A program made the position numbers and the translations under genes. The notes below the pieces were generated by a model, which worked only from the letters and a program-made list of their open reading frames with translations, was not told the DNA's origin and did not search any database. From Eubacteriales bacterium (GTDB lineage: Bacteria; Bacillota; Clostridia; Oscillospirales; CAG-382): a DNA stretch of 17,301 bases. The DNA lies in the NCBI GenBank assembly GCA_028701715.1, contig JAQVQF010000017.1, positions 1-17,301 of the forward strand, in the 5' to 3' direction. Of the stretch, positions 1-7,291 are shown piece after piece (within the stretch, counting starts at the first letter, position 1; each line of letters opens with the position of its first letter).

Positions 1-1
1 C

Positions 2-916
2 TTTTCCTCCGGGCTTGCCGCAGAGGACGCCGTTTTCTCCCTCACCACACGCGTTATAGCGGGTAAAAACATTTACGGCGGCACAAGGCGGCTGCTGAAC
101 AATTTCGTGTCCAAGGGCGCACAGGTGATTTACGCCGATACATCATTCCCGGAGGAAATAGAAAAAGAGGCGGCGATTGCGCCGTCCCTTATCTTCGCGG
201 AAACGCCCGCAAATCCGCTTATGCACATATCCGACATAAGAAAATTGGCCGAAATATCAAAAAGGCACGGCTGCATACTCGTCATAGACAACCCCTTTTT
301 AACCCCCGTGCTGCAGAGGCCGCTGACGCTGGGCGCCGACATAGCGCTCCATTCCGCCACGAAATACCTGTGCGGACACCACGACTCCACGGCGGGCTGT
401 GTCGTGACCAACGACGGCGCGCTTGCCGACAGGCTGTATCTTGCCTTATCCACCAAGGGCAGCGGGCTTTCGCCGTTCGATTCCTTCCTTGTAAAGCGCG
501 GGCTGGAAACGCTCGCCCTGCGGATGAGAGCGCATTGCGAAAACGCCGCAAGGCTGTTTGAATACCTGAAGGGGCGCGACGAGATCACGCGGATATACTA
601 CGCGGGCGACCCCGAAAGCCCCGGCTTTGAGGTGATGAAGGGGCAGTCGGCGGGCTTCGGCGGCATGATAGCCTTCGAGATCGACGAAAGGGCGGATTTC
701 AAGCGGTTTTTATCCGCGCTCAAGCTGATAAGCTTCGCCGAAAGCTTAGGCGGCAACGCCACGCTGATAACCCATCCGTTCACGCAGACGCACGCCTCGC
801 TGTCTTCTAAAGAAAAAGCGGAGGCGGGGATAAGAAAGAACCTTTTCCGTCTTTCGGTGGGCACGGAGGCCGCGGAGGACATAATAAGCGACATCGCGGA
901 CGCTTTCGGATATTAA
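2..916 (+). CDS. PLP-dependent trans-sulfuration enzyme (Cys/Met metabolism family), 5'-partial
   Basis: The frame is open from base 2, so the gene starts outside the window and about 304 C-terminal residues are visible. A normal member has about 380-400, so roughly the first 80 are missing. The family uses pyridoxal phosphate for cystathionine synthesis or cleavage, homocysteine formation from O-acylhomoserine, or methionine gamma-lysis. Visible marks are FSSGLAAEDAV and NIYGGT near the left edge, ETPANPL, an Asp for the pyridine nitrogen (codon 287-289, in DNPFLTP where DNTFLTP is usual), the Schiff-base Lys in HSATKYLCGHHD (Lys codon 362-364), and the RGLETLALRM block. The exact reaction cannot be fixed because the substrate-specific N-terminal part is absent. 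The GTG at 107 is internal and not the start. The TAA stop overlaps the convergent rpe stop by 4 bp. Confidence 0.93.
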   Translation, partial: FSSGLAAEDAVFSLTTRVIAGKNIYGGTRRLLNNFVSKGAQVIYADTSFPEEIEKEAAIAPSLIFAETPANPLMHISDIRKLAEISKRHGCILVIDNPFLTPVLQRPLTLGADIALHSATKYLCGHHDSTAGCVVTNDGALADRLYLALSTKGSGLSPFDSFLVKRGLETLALRMRAHCENAARLFEYLKGRDEITRIYYAGDPESPGFEVMKGQSAGFGGMIAFEIDERADFKRFLSALKLISFAESLGGNATLITHPFTQTHASLSSKEKAEAGIRKNLFRLSVGTEAAEDIISDIADAFGY

Positions 917-1581
917 ATTACCGCCGCTTGAAGGATATCGGCGGCCGCCCTTGCCATATCCGGCTTGCCGAACACCGCGCTGCCCGCGACAAGCATATCG
1001 ACACCCGCGCCCGCCGCAAGCGGCGCGGTTTTAACGTCTATGCCGCCGTCCGCGGAAAGAAAGGCCCCCGAGCCGATACGGTCAAGCTCGTTTCGTATTG
1101 CTTTAATTTTGGGGAGCATGGCTTCCATAAAGCTCTGCCCGCCGAAGCCCGGCTCCACCGTCATGACAAGGACGATATCGCACAGGGGCAAAAGGTCGAA
1201 AATTTCCGCCGCTCCCGTGCCGGGCTTCAGAGATATGCCGGCTTTCGCGCCCTTTGCTCTTATCGCCTTCAGCACCGCCGCCGGTTTTTTTGTCGCCTCG
1301 GCATGAACGGTGACAAAATCGCTGCCCGCGGCGATAAAATCGTCTATGTAGCGTTCGGGGCTTTCTATCATAAGGTGGGTGTCGAATATCAGCCTTGTCG
1401 ATTTTCTTATTGATTTAATAACGGGCACGCCGAACGATATGTTCGGCACGAAAACGCCGTCCATAACGTCGAGATGAAGATACCTCAAGCCCGCGTTCTC
1501 AAGCGTCATAAGCTGCTCGCCGGCACGGGCGAAATCGCAGGACAGCAACGACGGCGACAAAATAATCGCTTTTTCTTCCAT
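913..1581 (-). CDS. rpe: Ribulose-phosphate 3-epimerase
   Basis: This cytosolic enzyme of the pentose phosphate pathway interconverts ribulose 5-phosphate and xylulose 5-phosphate. The 222-residue length is normal. It is a (beta/alpha)8 barrel with every family signature visible: LSPSLLSCDF at the N-terminus, HLDVMDGVFVPNISFG (metal ligand His36 and catalytic Asp38), DTHLMI (metal ligand His69), VMTVEPGFGGQSFM (phosphate-proximal loop, about 139-152) and SADGGID (catalytic Asp178), then VAGSAVFG near the C-terminus. The ATG at 1581 has an AAAGGAAA ribosome site about 7 bases upstream. A SigA-like promoter and a roughly 130-base structured leader lie upstream. The stop overlaps that of the convergent PLP enzyme gene. 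Confidence 0.97.
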   Translation of the reverse strand: MEEKAIILSPSLLSCDFARAGEQLMTLENAGLRYLHLDVMDGVFVPNISFGVPVIKSIRKSTRLIFDTHLMIESPERYIDDFIAAGSDFVTVHAEATKKPAAVLKAIRAKGAKAGISLKPGTGAAEIFDLLPLCDIVLVMTVEPGFGGQSFMEAMLPKIKAIRNELDRIGSGAFLSADGGIDVKTAPLAAGAGVDMLVAGSAVFGKPDMARAAADILQAAVI

Positions 1582-1629
1582 ATACGTTTCCTTTCGGCAG
1601 AATTATACATATTCTATAGTATATGATTC

Positions 1630-1695
1630 CGCGGAGGAGAGGCGACGGGAAGTCCGAAAGCAAGGATCCGACATGTTATTCGCTCACCCTCCGCG
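1630..1695 (-). promoter_or_regulatory. Structured element in the rpe leader (unidentified RNA)
   Basis: Between the candidate promoter and rpe lies a strong inverted repeat. An 8-bp perfect stem, CGCGGAGG with CCTCCGCG (1630-1637 and 1688-1695), is extended after a small internal loop by a second helix, 1639-1645 with 1680-1685 (6 bp and one bulged G). The enclosed apex of about 34 bases is GC-rich and can form smaller hairpins. Read on the minus strand it sits in the 5' untranslated region of rpe, ending about 50 bases before the start codon. I do not recognise a known riboswitch class. It could be a regulatory leader or a processed small RNA; orientation is inferred from the promoter alone. 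Confidence 0.45.
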
Positions 1696-1716
1696 TTCAT
1701 ATATATACATATCAAT

Positions 1717-1745
1717 ATAATAACGCCAATCCGCCGTATTGTCAA
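1717..1745 (-). promoter_or_regulatory. SigA-type promoter for rpe
   Basis: On the minus strand there is a perfect -35 TTGACA (1745-1740), a 17-base spacer and a -10 TATTAT (1722-1717, 5 of 6 matches). The predicted start is near 1710, giving an rpe leader of about 130 bases. The promoter lies inside the inverted repeat at 1722-1768, with its -35 in the loop and its spacer covering the left arm. Confidence 0.7.
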
Positions 1746-1771
1746 ATATAAATTGATGCGGCGGCGTTTTT
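1722..1771. terminator. Hairpin terminator after the DUF4363 gene (possibly bidirectional)
   Basis: AACGCC (1722-1727) and GCCG (1733-1736) pair with the contiguous CGGCGGCGTT at 1759-1768, with a 5-base bulge. Alternatively CCGCCG at 1731-1736 pairs with CGGCGG at 1759-1764. On the plus strand five T's follow (1767-1771), which is the better terminator direction. On the minus strand, where it would end the yetF operon 15 bases after the DUF4363 stop, the following sequence is only T/A-rich. It overlaps the rpe promoter. Confidence 0.45.
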
Positions 1772-1782
1772 ATATCACCGCG

Positions 1783-2157
1783 TCAGAAAATATGAAAAAA
1801 CACGGGTTTTTCGCCGTCGGCAAGCTCGGAAAGCACCGCTTCCAAACGGCGTTTCGCCGCTATATAATTATCGTATGCCTTTACCTGTACATACGCCTTT
1901 ATATCCGCCACCGCCTCGCAGACGCGTTCCAGCTCGCTTACATTAATCGAAAGCGAAAGGTAGCCGTGCCATTTATACCATTGATCGGCGAAAGCCTGAA
2001 TATTTCCGTCGTAGGAATCGAATTCCTCCTTCGTTTCCGGAAGTGAGCGCGTAAGCTCAAGCGCTTCGCCGACCGTTTTCCTGACAAAATAACCGTTGAC
2101 GCATACGCACGCTATTATCAAGCCAAGCAGCACAAGCGCTATTATAAAATGCTTCAT
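1783..2157 (-). CDS. DUF4363-family membrane-anchored protein
   Basis: A 124-residue protein with one N-terminal hydrophobic segment (residues about 4-24, IIALVLLGLIIACVCVNGYF) followed by a soluble, mostly helical part with WYKWHGYLSLSINVSELE in its middle. The N-terminal helix could be a signal anchor; a Cys at about residue 17 follows LGLIIA but the lipobox is imperfect. Size, topology and position directly behind a yetF/DUF421 gene match the DUF4363 family, which has no established function. The ATG at 2157 lies one base after the yetF TGA, so the two are probably translationally coupled. The outward-facing helical domain may partner YetF; that is inference from the gene pairing. Confidence 0.75.
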   Translation of the reverse strand: MKHFIIALVLLGLIIACVCVNGYFVRKTVGEALELTRSLPETKEEFDSYDGNIQAFADQWYKWHGYLSLSINVSELERVCEAVADIKAYVQVKAYDNYIAAKRRLEAVLSELADGEKPVFFHIF

Positions 2158-2158
2158 A

Positions 2159-2836
2159 TCATTTACCGGTTTCCTTTTTTGTCAGCTTTACGGTTCCGTT
2201 TTCGTCAAACGCAAGAATCATACAATCTTTTTTGGATAATTTGTTTTCGCTTAATATTTTCGCTATATCCGCTTTTGTTTTGCCCGTCCGTTCCATAAAG
2301 CTTTCTATTTCGACTCCCTCGATCATAACCGTCATGTCGGGTCCGGTTTCCTCAGCCGTTATATTGCTGTCCTTGGGTGTCAGAGGGGTTGACGCGGCTT
2401 TCGGGAGCACCGATATTTTGCCGGTCTGCTCGAGTATGACATAATAAACGTCGTCAAACGACTTATAGCCCTCGGTCCTGATTACGGCAAGCACCTCGTC
2501 TAAGGTTATTCGCGCCTTGTCCAGTCCTTTGTCGATAATTTTACCCCCGGCAACAAGCACTATAGGCTCGCCGAACAGGGTTTTGCGCAGCCTGGGCAGC
2601 TTGCGGCAGGCGAAAGCCGTTATAACCTCCAGCGAACCGAGCGCAACAAGCGAAACCAATCCGTGGAACAAGGGAATGTCCCGGTCGGTGATGGGCAGCG
2701 CGGCAAGTTCCGAAAGCATAACCGCCGCAACGAATTCGGAAAGCTGAATTTCCCCTATCTGGCGTTTTCCCATTAATCGCATGATTAAGGTAAGCGCTAT
2801 ATAAAAAATTACGGTGCGTATTAAAATTACCGTCAA
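2159..2836 (-). CDS. YetF/DUF421-family membrane protein
   Basis: A member of the DUF421 (YetF/YcaP/YrbG) family: about three N-terminal membrane helices (within the first 80 residues) followed by a cytoplasmic region. The hallmark RLMGKRQIGEIQLSEFV follows the first helix. The FGEPIVLVAGGKIIDKGL strand-turn and the TLDEVLAVIRTEGY stretch are the conserved start of the soluble domain. Biochemical function is not settled; Bacillus relatives are linked to spore germination and stress. The frame is open back to a GTG at 2845, but that GTG is part of the only Shine-Dalgarno sequence (GAGGTG, 2848-2843). A TTG at 2836 sits 6 bases after it and is the better start, giving 225 residues. The gene is followed after one base by the DUF4363 gene. 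Confidence 0.88.
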   Translation of the reverse strand: MTVILIRTVIFYIALTLIMRLMGKRQIGEIQLSEFVAAVMLSELAALPITDRDIPLFHGLVSLVALGSLEVITAFACRKLPRLRKTLFGEPIVLVAGGKIIDKGLDKARITLDEVLAVIRTEGYKSFDDVYYVILEQTGKISVLPKAASTPLTPKDSNITAEETGPDMTVMIEGVEIESFMERTGKTKADIAKILSENKLSKKDCMILAFDENGTVKLTKKETGK

Positions 2837-2892
2837 ATTCAACACCTCATTAGCATAATTTTCCCATAACCGTAAAAAATATTCAACGTCAT

Positions 2893-2923
2893 GCCGTATG
2901 CGAAATCCACACGGCTTCGCATA
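2893..2923. repeat. Overlapping inverted repeats in the yetF/asparagine synthetase divergent region
   Basis: TATGCGAA (2897-2904) and TTCGCATA (2916-2923) form a perfect 8-bp inverted repeat with an 11-base loop. GCCGT (2893-2897) and ACGGC (2911-2915) form a second one that overlaps it, so the two stems exclude each other. The site lies about 50 bases before the asparagine synthetase ATG and about 60 before yetF. A repressor operator or small leader hairpin is possible; I see no convincing promoter next to it. Confidence 0.4.
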
Positions 2924-2975
2924 TACTTTATCTTGGAGCCGTTTAAATCAACGGTCAATCGAAGGGTGTGTTATT

Positions 2976-4802
2976 ATGTGTTCCATATGCGGTATAATCG
3001 ATATTAATAATGACGGGATAATCGACGCGGATCGGCTTGAGGCGATGAACCGAACCATGCGTCACCGCGGACCGGACAGCCGCGGGCATTACATTAACGG
3101 GGGCGTGGGTTTCGCCCATAACCGGCTTGCGGTCATGGATGTGGAAAACGGCAGTCAGCCCATGCAAGCGTACCGGGAGGGAGCGCGTTATACCATTGTC
3201 TATAACGGGGAGATATACAACACCGACGAGCTGAAGCTCGATTTAACAAGCCGCGGCATAAGCTTTAAAACTTCCTGCGATACGGAAGTTGTTCTGTATG
3301 CCTACATGGTATACGGGGATAAATGCGCGGAAAAGCTCAACGGAATTTTTGCCTTTGCCGTCCATGACGAAGCGAAGGATATTGTTTTTTTTGCGCGTGA
3401 CCGTTTCGGCGTCAAGCCCTTTTTCTATGCCCGCGACAGCGGTTTCTTTTTGTTTTCTTCGGAAATAAAGGGCTTGCTTGCCGCCTGAATTCTGCCCGAG
3501 CTTGACAGCGTCGGCCTTTGGCAGCTGTTATATCTTTCCCCCGCCACGATTCCCGGCAGCGGGGTGTTCAGAACAATCAGCGAACTAAAGCCCGGCGAAG
3601 CCGCCGTGCTTGACAGAAAAGGCCTTCATATAAGCCGCTATTGGAATCTCCCGGCTTTTGAATGGAAGGGTACTCCGGAGGACGCCGCCGCTCAAACCCG
3701 CGCTATCCTCGGCGACGCGGTGAGTAAGCAGCTGGGCAGCGATGTGCCGCTGTGCGTGCTGCTTTCGGGAGGGCTTGATTCTTCCGCCATAACGGCATTG
3801 GCCGTTGACGAGTGTAAAAAAATCGGTACAACGTTATCGACCTATTCTTTCGAATACGAGGGTAATAAAGAGAGCTTTAAACAGTCGTTGTTCCAGCCCG
3901 AAAGCGACGACCGCTTTGCGAAATATATTGCCGATTATCTCGGTACAAACCATACCATTCTCACCGCTTCGAGTAAAAACATCACCGAAAATCTGCCTTC
4001 CGCGGCGTTTCAACGCGATTTTCCGGGGCAGGCGGATATTGATTCCTCGCTCATGTATTTCTGCGGGGAAATAAAAAGGAAGCATACCGTCGGTCTTTCC
4101 GGCGAATGCTCCGACGAGCTTTTCGGCGGCTATCCCTGGTTTTACCGTCCTGAAATGCTCTATTCCGATTTTTTCCCGTGGATACACGATCCGCACCTGC
4201 GCGCGTCGCTTTTCGACGAAAAAATCATAAAGCCCGGGGAAGGATATTCCTATATGTCGCGGCTTTATCGAAAAAGCCTTGAGGATTGCCCGGTATCGGA
4301 GGGCGAATCCGAGGTTATGCTTACCGCCCGCCATGCCACCTGGCTTTCCATGAATTATTTTATGACATCTCTTCTCGAACGCAAGGACCGAATGAGTATG
4401 GCGCACGGCGTGGAAATCCGAGTGCCCTTCGCCGATCATCGGCTGTGGGAATTGGTGTTCAATATCCCGTGGGAAATAAAATATGCCGGAAAAACAGAAA
4501 AAAGCCTCCTGCGCGAGGCCATGAAGGGCTTGCTGCCCGATAATATACTTCACCGCAAGAAAAACCCTTACCCGAAAACCCATAACCCCGAATATACAAA
4601 GCTTGTCAGCGAAATGCTCGACAGCCGTATAAAGCACGGAGGAATACTTTCACAGATTTTAAATAATAAAAAGCTGAAAGAGCTGAAAGAAAAAAGCGGC
4701 GGCACATGGCTCGGACAGCTCATGGACACACCGCAGCTTATAGCCTGGCTTGTGCAGTTCGATTGTTGGTTCGAGGAAAAAAACGTTATCCTCAAAATAT
4801 AA
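2976..4802 (+). pseudogene. asnB: Asparagine synthetase (glutamine-hydrolysing), interrupted by one in-frame TGA
   Basis: The enzyme makes asparagine from aspartate, ATP and glutamine. The ATG at 2976 places the nucleophile at Cys2 (MCSICGIID) and has GAAGGGTG 7 bases upstream; the open frame extends further 5' but those residues would mask the cysteine. The N-terminal glutaminase domain shows RHRGPDS, AHNRLAVMD, YNGEIYN, CDTEVVL and ARDRFGVKP. The synthetase domain shows the ATP pyrophosphatase loop LSGGLDSS, SGECSDELFGGYPW and the KDRMSMAHGVEIRVPFAD block. Full length is 608 codons, normal for the family. Codon 171 (3486-3488) is TGA, just after SSEIKGLLAA; ILPELDSVGLWQLL then resumes in the same frame and runs clean to TAA. 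TGA is a real stop in neighbouring genes, so this is a recent nonsense mutation, a sequencing error or stop-codon readthrough. The 3' end is 2 bp from the convergent atpC. Confidence 0.9.
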
Positions 4803-4804
4803 TA

Positions 4805-5047
4805 TTATTCTACAAGAATCGTTATAATGTCATTTTTAATTTCGGCAAAGCCGCCGTTTATATGATATATCTGTTCGACTCCGCTTTTAACATAACGTAT
4901 ATCGCATTTCTCAAGCGCCGCCGTTATTGGAAACGATCCCGCTCTCACGCCGAACCAGCCGTCGGCGGTCTTCATGGCAACCGATGAGGCGTTATCCTCA
5001 AGCAGCAATCCCGCGGGAGATATGACGGTAAGCTTCAGCTTATCCAT
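4805..5047 (-). CDS. atpC: ATP synthase epsilon subunit, short form lacking the C-terminal helices
   Basis: Epsilon sits on the central stalk of F1 with gamma and the c-ring. The sequence begins MDKLKLTVISPAGLLLED, the canonical first strands of the beta-sandwich, and ends with GGFAEIKNDIITILVE, the last strand of that domain. At 80 residues it stops there; usual bacterial epsilon is about 130-140 residues and carries a two-helix C-terminal hairpin that can insert into F1 and inhibit ATP hydrolysis. The consensus loop GEIGILPGHAP is replaced by GWFGVRAGSFP. The ATG at 5047 lies inside the end of atpD (8-bp overlap), implying translational coupling; an upstream ATG in frame at 5071 lies deeper in atpD and is less likely. 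This is the last gene of the atp operon. Confidence 0.88.
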   Translation of the reverse strand: MDKLKLTVISPAGLLLEDNASSVAMKTADGWFGVRAGSFPITAALEKCDIRYVKSGVEQIYHINGGFAEIKNDIITILVE

Positions 5048-6440
5048 TGCGCGCACTCTTTTCGTATACATCGTCTATCGAGCCTGTGAACATAAAATCC
5101 TGTTCTGGGATATTGTCGCATTCGCCGCCGAGTATCGCCTGAAAGCCCTTTATGGTCTCGCTCACGGGTACAAAACGTCCCTCCATGCCGGTGAAGGATT
5201 CCGCCACATGGAACGGCTGCGACATGAACCGCTGTACGCGACGCGCTATTTTTACGGTTTTTCTGTCCTCGGGAGACAGTTCCTCCATGCCGAGTATGGC
5301 TATAATATCCTGAAGCTCATTATATCTCTGAAGCACTCGCTGAACCTCTTTCGCGGTAGCGTAATGGGTGGCGCCGATGGTATCTTCCGCAAGCATTCGC
5401 GAGCTGGATTCCAGCGGCGAAACCGCGGGATAAATTCCCAGCTCAACAATATTGCGGGAAAGCACGGTGGTTGCGTCAAGATGAGCGAAAGCGGTTGCCG
5501 GTGCCGGGTCGGTCAGGTCATCCGCCGGGACATATATCGCCTGAACGGAGGTTATCGAACCGTTTTTTGTGGATACTATACGTTCCTGAAGCCTGCCCAT
5601 TTCCGAAGCAAGCGTCGGCTGATAGCCCACCGCCGAGGGCATCCGTCCGAGGAGCGCGGATACCTCGCTCCCCGCCTGGGTGAATCTGAATATATTGTCT
5701 ATAAAAAGCAAAACATCCTGATGTACGGTTTCTCTGAAATACTCCGCGATAGTCAAACCGGCAAGAGGAACACGCAGCCTGGCTCCCGCCTGTTCGTTCA
5801 TCTGCCCGAATACCAGCGCGGTTTTTGCTATAACTCCCGATTGGTTCATTTCGCCCCAGAGCTCGTTGCCTTCTCTTGAGCGTTCGCCCACCCCAGCAAA
5901 TACCGAATAGCCGTTATGCTCAAATGCGATATTGCGTATAAGCTCCATTATCAACACGGTTTTACCCACGCCCGCGCCGCCGAAAAGCCCTATCTTTCCG
6001 CCCTTGGCATAGGGAGTCATCAGGTCTATGACCTTTATTCCGGTTTCAAGCAGCTCTGTCGCGGGAATTATCTCGGTAAACGGAGGAGCTTTGTGATGTA
6101 TTGGATAGCGTATTTTTGCGTTTATGGGTCCGAGACCGTCTATCGGCTCGCCCGTGACGTTTATCATCCTGCCGAGAGTTTCCTCCCCGACAGGCACCGA
6201 TATGGGCTCGTCCGTATCAACAGCCTCAAGCCCGCGCGACATGCCGTCTGTCGGATGCATGGATATGCACCGTACGCAGTTATCTCCCAAATGCTGCAGT
6301 GTTTCAAGCACAAACCGCTCGTCACCCTTTTTTACCTCAACCTCGTTGAATATATCCGGAAGGTCTTCGCCCGGCAAAAAGCGTATATCAACCACAGGTC
6401 CCGTAATTCTCTGGATTATTCCCTTTGAACCTTTGGACAT
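5040..6440 (-). CDS. atpD: ATP synthase beta subunit
   Basis: This is the catalytic subunit of F1, where ATP is made or hydrolysed. The 466-residue length is normal. The N-terminal beta-barrel starts GIIQRITGPVVDIRF. The Walker A loop is GGAGVGKT (154-161), the catalytic glutamate is Glu186 in GVGERSREGNE, and the Walker B region is DVLLFIDNIFRF (242-253), followed by the GRMPSAVGYQPTL block. The lever motif usually written DELSEED is EELSPED here (386-392). The ATG at 6440 has GGGAGG 4 bases upstream. It follows gamma by 25 bases and overlaps epsilon by 8. Confidence 0.98.
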   Translation of the reverse strand: MSKGSKGIIQRITGPVVDIRFLPGEDLPDIFNEVEVKKGDERFVLETLQHLGDNCVRCISMHPTDGMSRGLEAVDTDEPISVPVGEETLGRMINVTGEPIDGLGPINAKIRYPIHHKAPPFTEIIPATELLETGIKVIDLMTPYAKGGKIGLFGGAGVGKTVLIMELIRNIAFEHNGYSVFAGVGERSREGNELWGEMNQSGVIAKTALVFGQMNEQAGARLRVPLAGLTIAEYFRETVHQDVLLFIDNIFRFTQAGSEVSALLGRMPSAVGYQPTLASEMGRLQERIVSTKNGSITSVQAIYVPADDLTDPAPATAFAHLDATTVLSRNIVELGIYPAVSPLESSSRMLAEDTIGATHYATAKEVQRVLQRYNELQDIIAILGMEELSPEDRKTVKIARRVQRFMSQPFHVAESFTGMEGRFVPVSETIKGFQAILGGECDNIPEQDFMFTGSIDDVYEKSARNG

Positions 6441-6465
6441 TTTCCTCCCGTCCTTTCGATTTTAA

Positions 6466-7290
6466 TTATTTCTTTTCTTCTTCGGTTTCGTTGGAACCGG
6501 CAGTTTCCATTACCCCTGATGTCACCTGGCTCTGTCTCCTGCGGTTTAGATTCAATTCGAGTTCCGCCTTCAGTTTTACTGCGTTGTCCGATGCGGTGCG
6601 CATAGACATCATGGTGGCGGCATGAACTCCGGATGCCCATTCAAGCAGCAACGAATAGATTTTATTTTTTAAACACAGCTCATACAGCGCTTTATCCACG
6701 ACTTCTCTGTCGGGGTAATATATGACCTCCGTGTTTTTCTTTTCCCCGGATTTTGCCGGCAAGAGCGGTTCGGTATCGGGAACCTGCGTTAAGATGTTCT
6801 TAAACTTCTGATACACAAGCACTATTTCGTCCGCTTGTCCGGACGAATACAAATTAATAAGATAAGAGGCGAAAGACGCGCTTTCGGCGTATTCGGGTAT
6901 ATCGGAAAAAACAAAACGATTGTCTGTCATCAAATTATTCGTACGGAAATATTCGATTCCCCATTTGCCGCAGACAATAATCAGAGGGTTATTTTCTTCG
7001 GCAAGAATGTTTTCGAAAAAGCTCATAAGCGTCATATTATAACCGCCGCAAAGACCGCGATTGCCCGTAAGCGCAACAAAGCATTTTCTGCCGGAATTGC
7101 TTCTTCCGTCATACGGATCCTTTATCGTTTGAAACATTTCGGTACAACGCTGTGCATACGGTAAAAAAGACTTATACACCGATGAGGTACGGTAATATTT
7201 GGCGGTGGATATGCTTTTCATAGCGTCGGCGAGCTTGCCTGTGGCGGTGACGCTTTTTATATGATTTTTAATATCTCTCAGCGCAGGCAT
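6466..7290 (-). CDS. atpG: ATP synthase gamma subunit
   Basis: Gamma is the central rotor shaft coupling proton or sodium flow through the c-ring to the F1 catalytic sites. The 274 residues are close to the usual 285-290. The N-terminal helix is typical (MPALRDIKNHIKSVTATGKL, then DAMKSIST). The conserved GNRGLCGGYN block lies near residues 76-85, and the C-terminal helix carries ASGVHAATMMSMRTASDNA and the NRRRQSQVTSGVMET segment. A short charged tail (NETEEEKK) ends the protein. The ATG lies one base after the TGA of the fused alpha gene. Confidence 0.96.
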   Translation of the reverse strand: MPALRDIKNHIKSVTATGKLADAMKSISTAKYYRTSSVYKSFLPYAQRCTEMFQTIKDPYDGRSNSGRKCFVALTGNRGLCGGYNMTLMSFFENILAEENNPLIIVCGKWGIEYFRTNNLMTDNRFVFSDIPEYAESASFASYLINLYSSGQADEIVLVYQKFKNILTQVPDTEPLLPAKSGEKKNTEVIYYPDREVVDKALYELCLKNKIYSLLLEWASGVHAATMMSMRTASDNAVKLKAELELNLNRRRQSQVTSGVMETAGSNETEEEKK

Positions 7291-7291
7291 T

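Noticed and set aside
1630..1695. Small SRP RNA or a known riboswitch at the rpe leader stem
   Set aside because: The conserved SRP apical loop and asymmetric-loop bases are absent, and no riboswitch core I know fits.
1614..1700. 28-codon ORF in the rpe leader (minus strand, ATG at 1700)
   Set aside because: It has no ribosome site and would start only about 10 bases after the predicted transcript start; it overlaps the stem structure and is probably chance.
3486..3524. Selenocysteine insertion at the asnB TGA, with a small stem-loop downstream (3492-3496 with 3520-3524)
   Set aside because: The position is in the linker after the glutaminase domain and is not catalytic; the nucleophile is Cys2. 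The stem is weak and lacks a clear SECIS loop.
4974..5879. 301-codon open frame on the plus strand
   Set aside because: It lies antisense to atpD, whose motifs are unambiguous, and has no recognisable domain.
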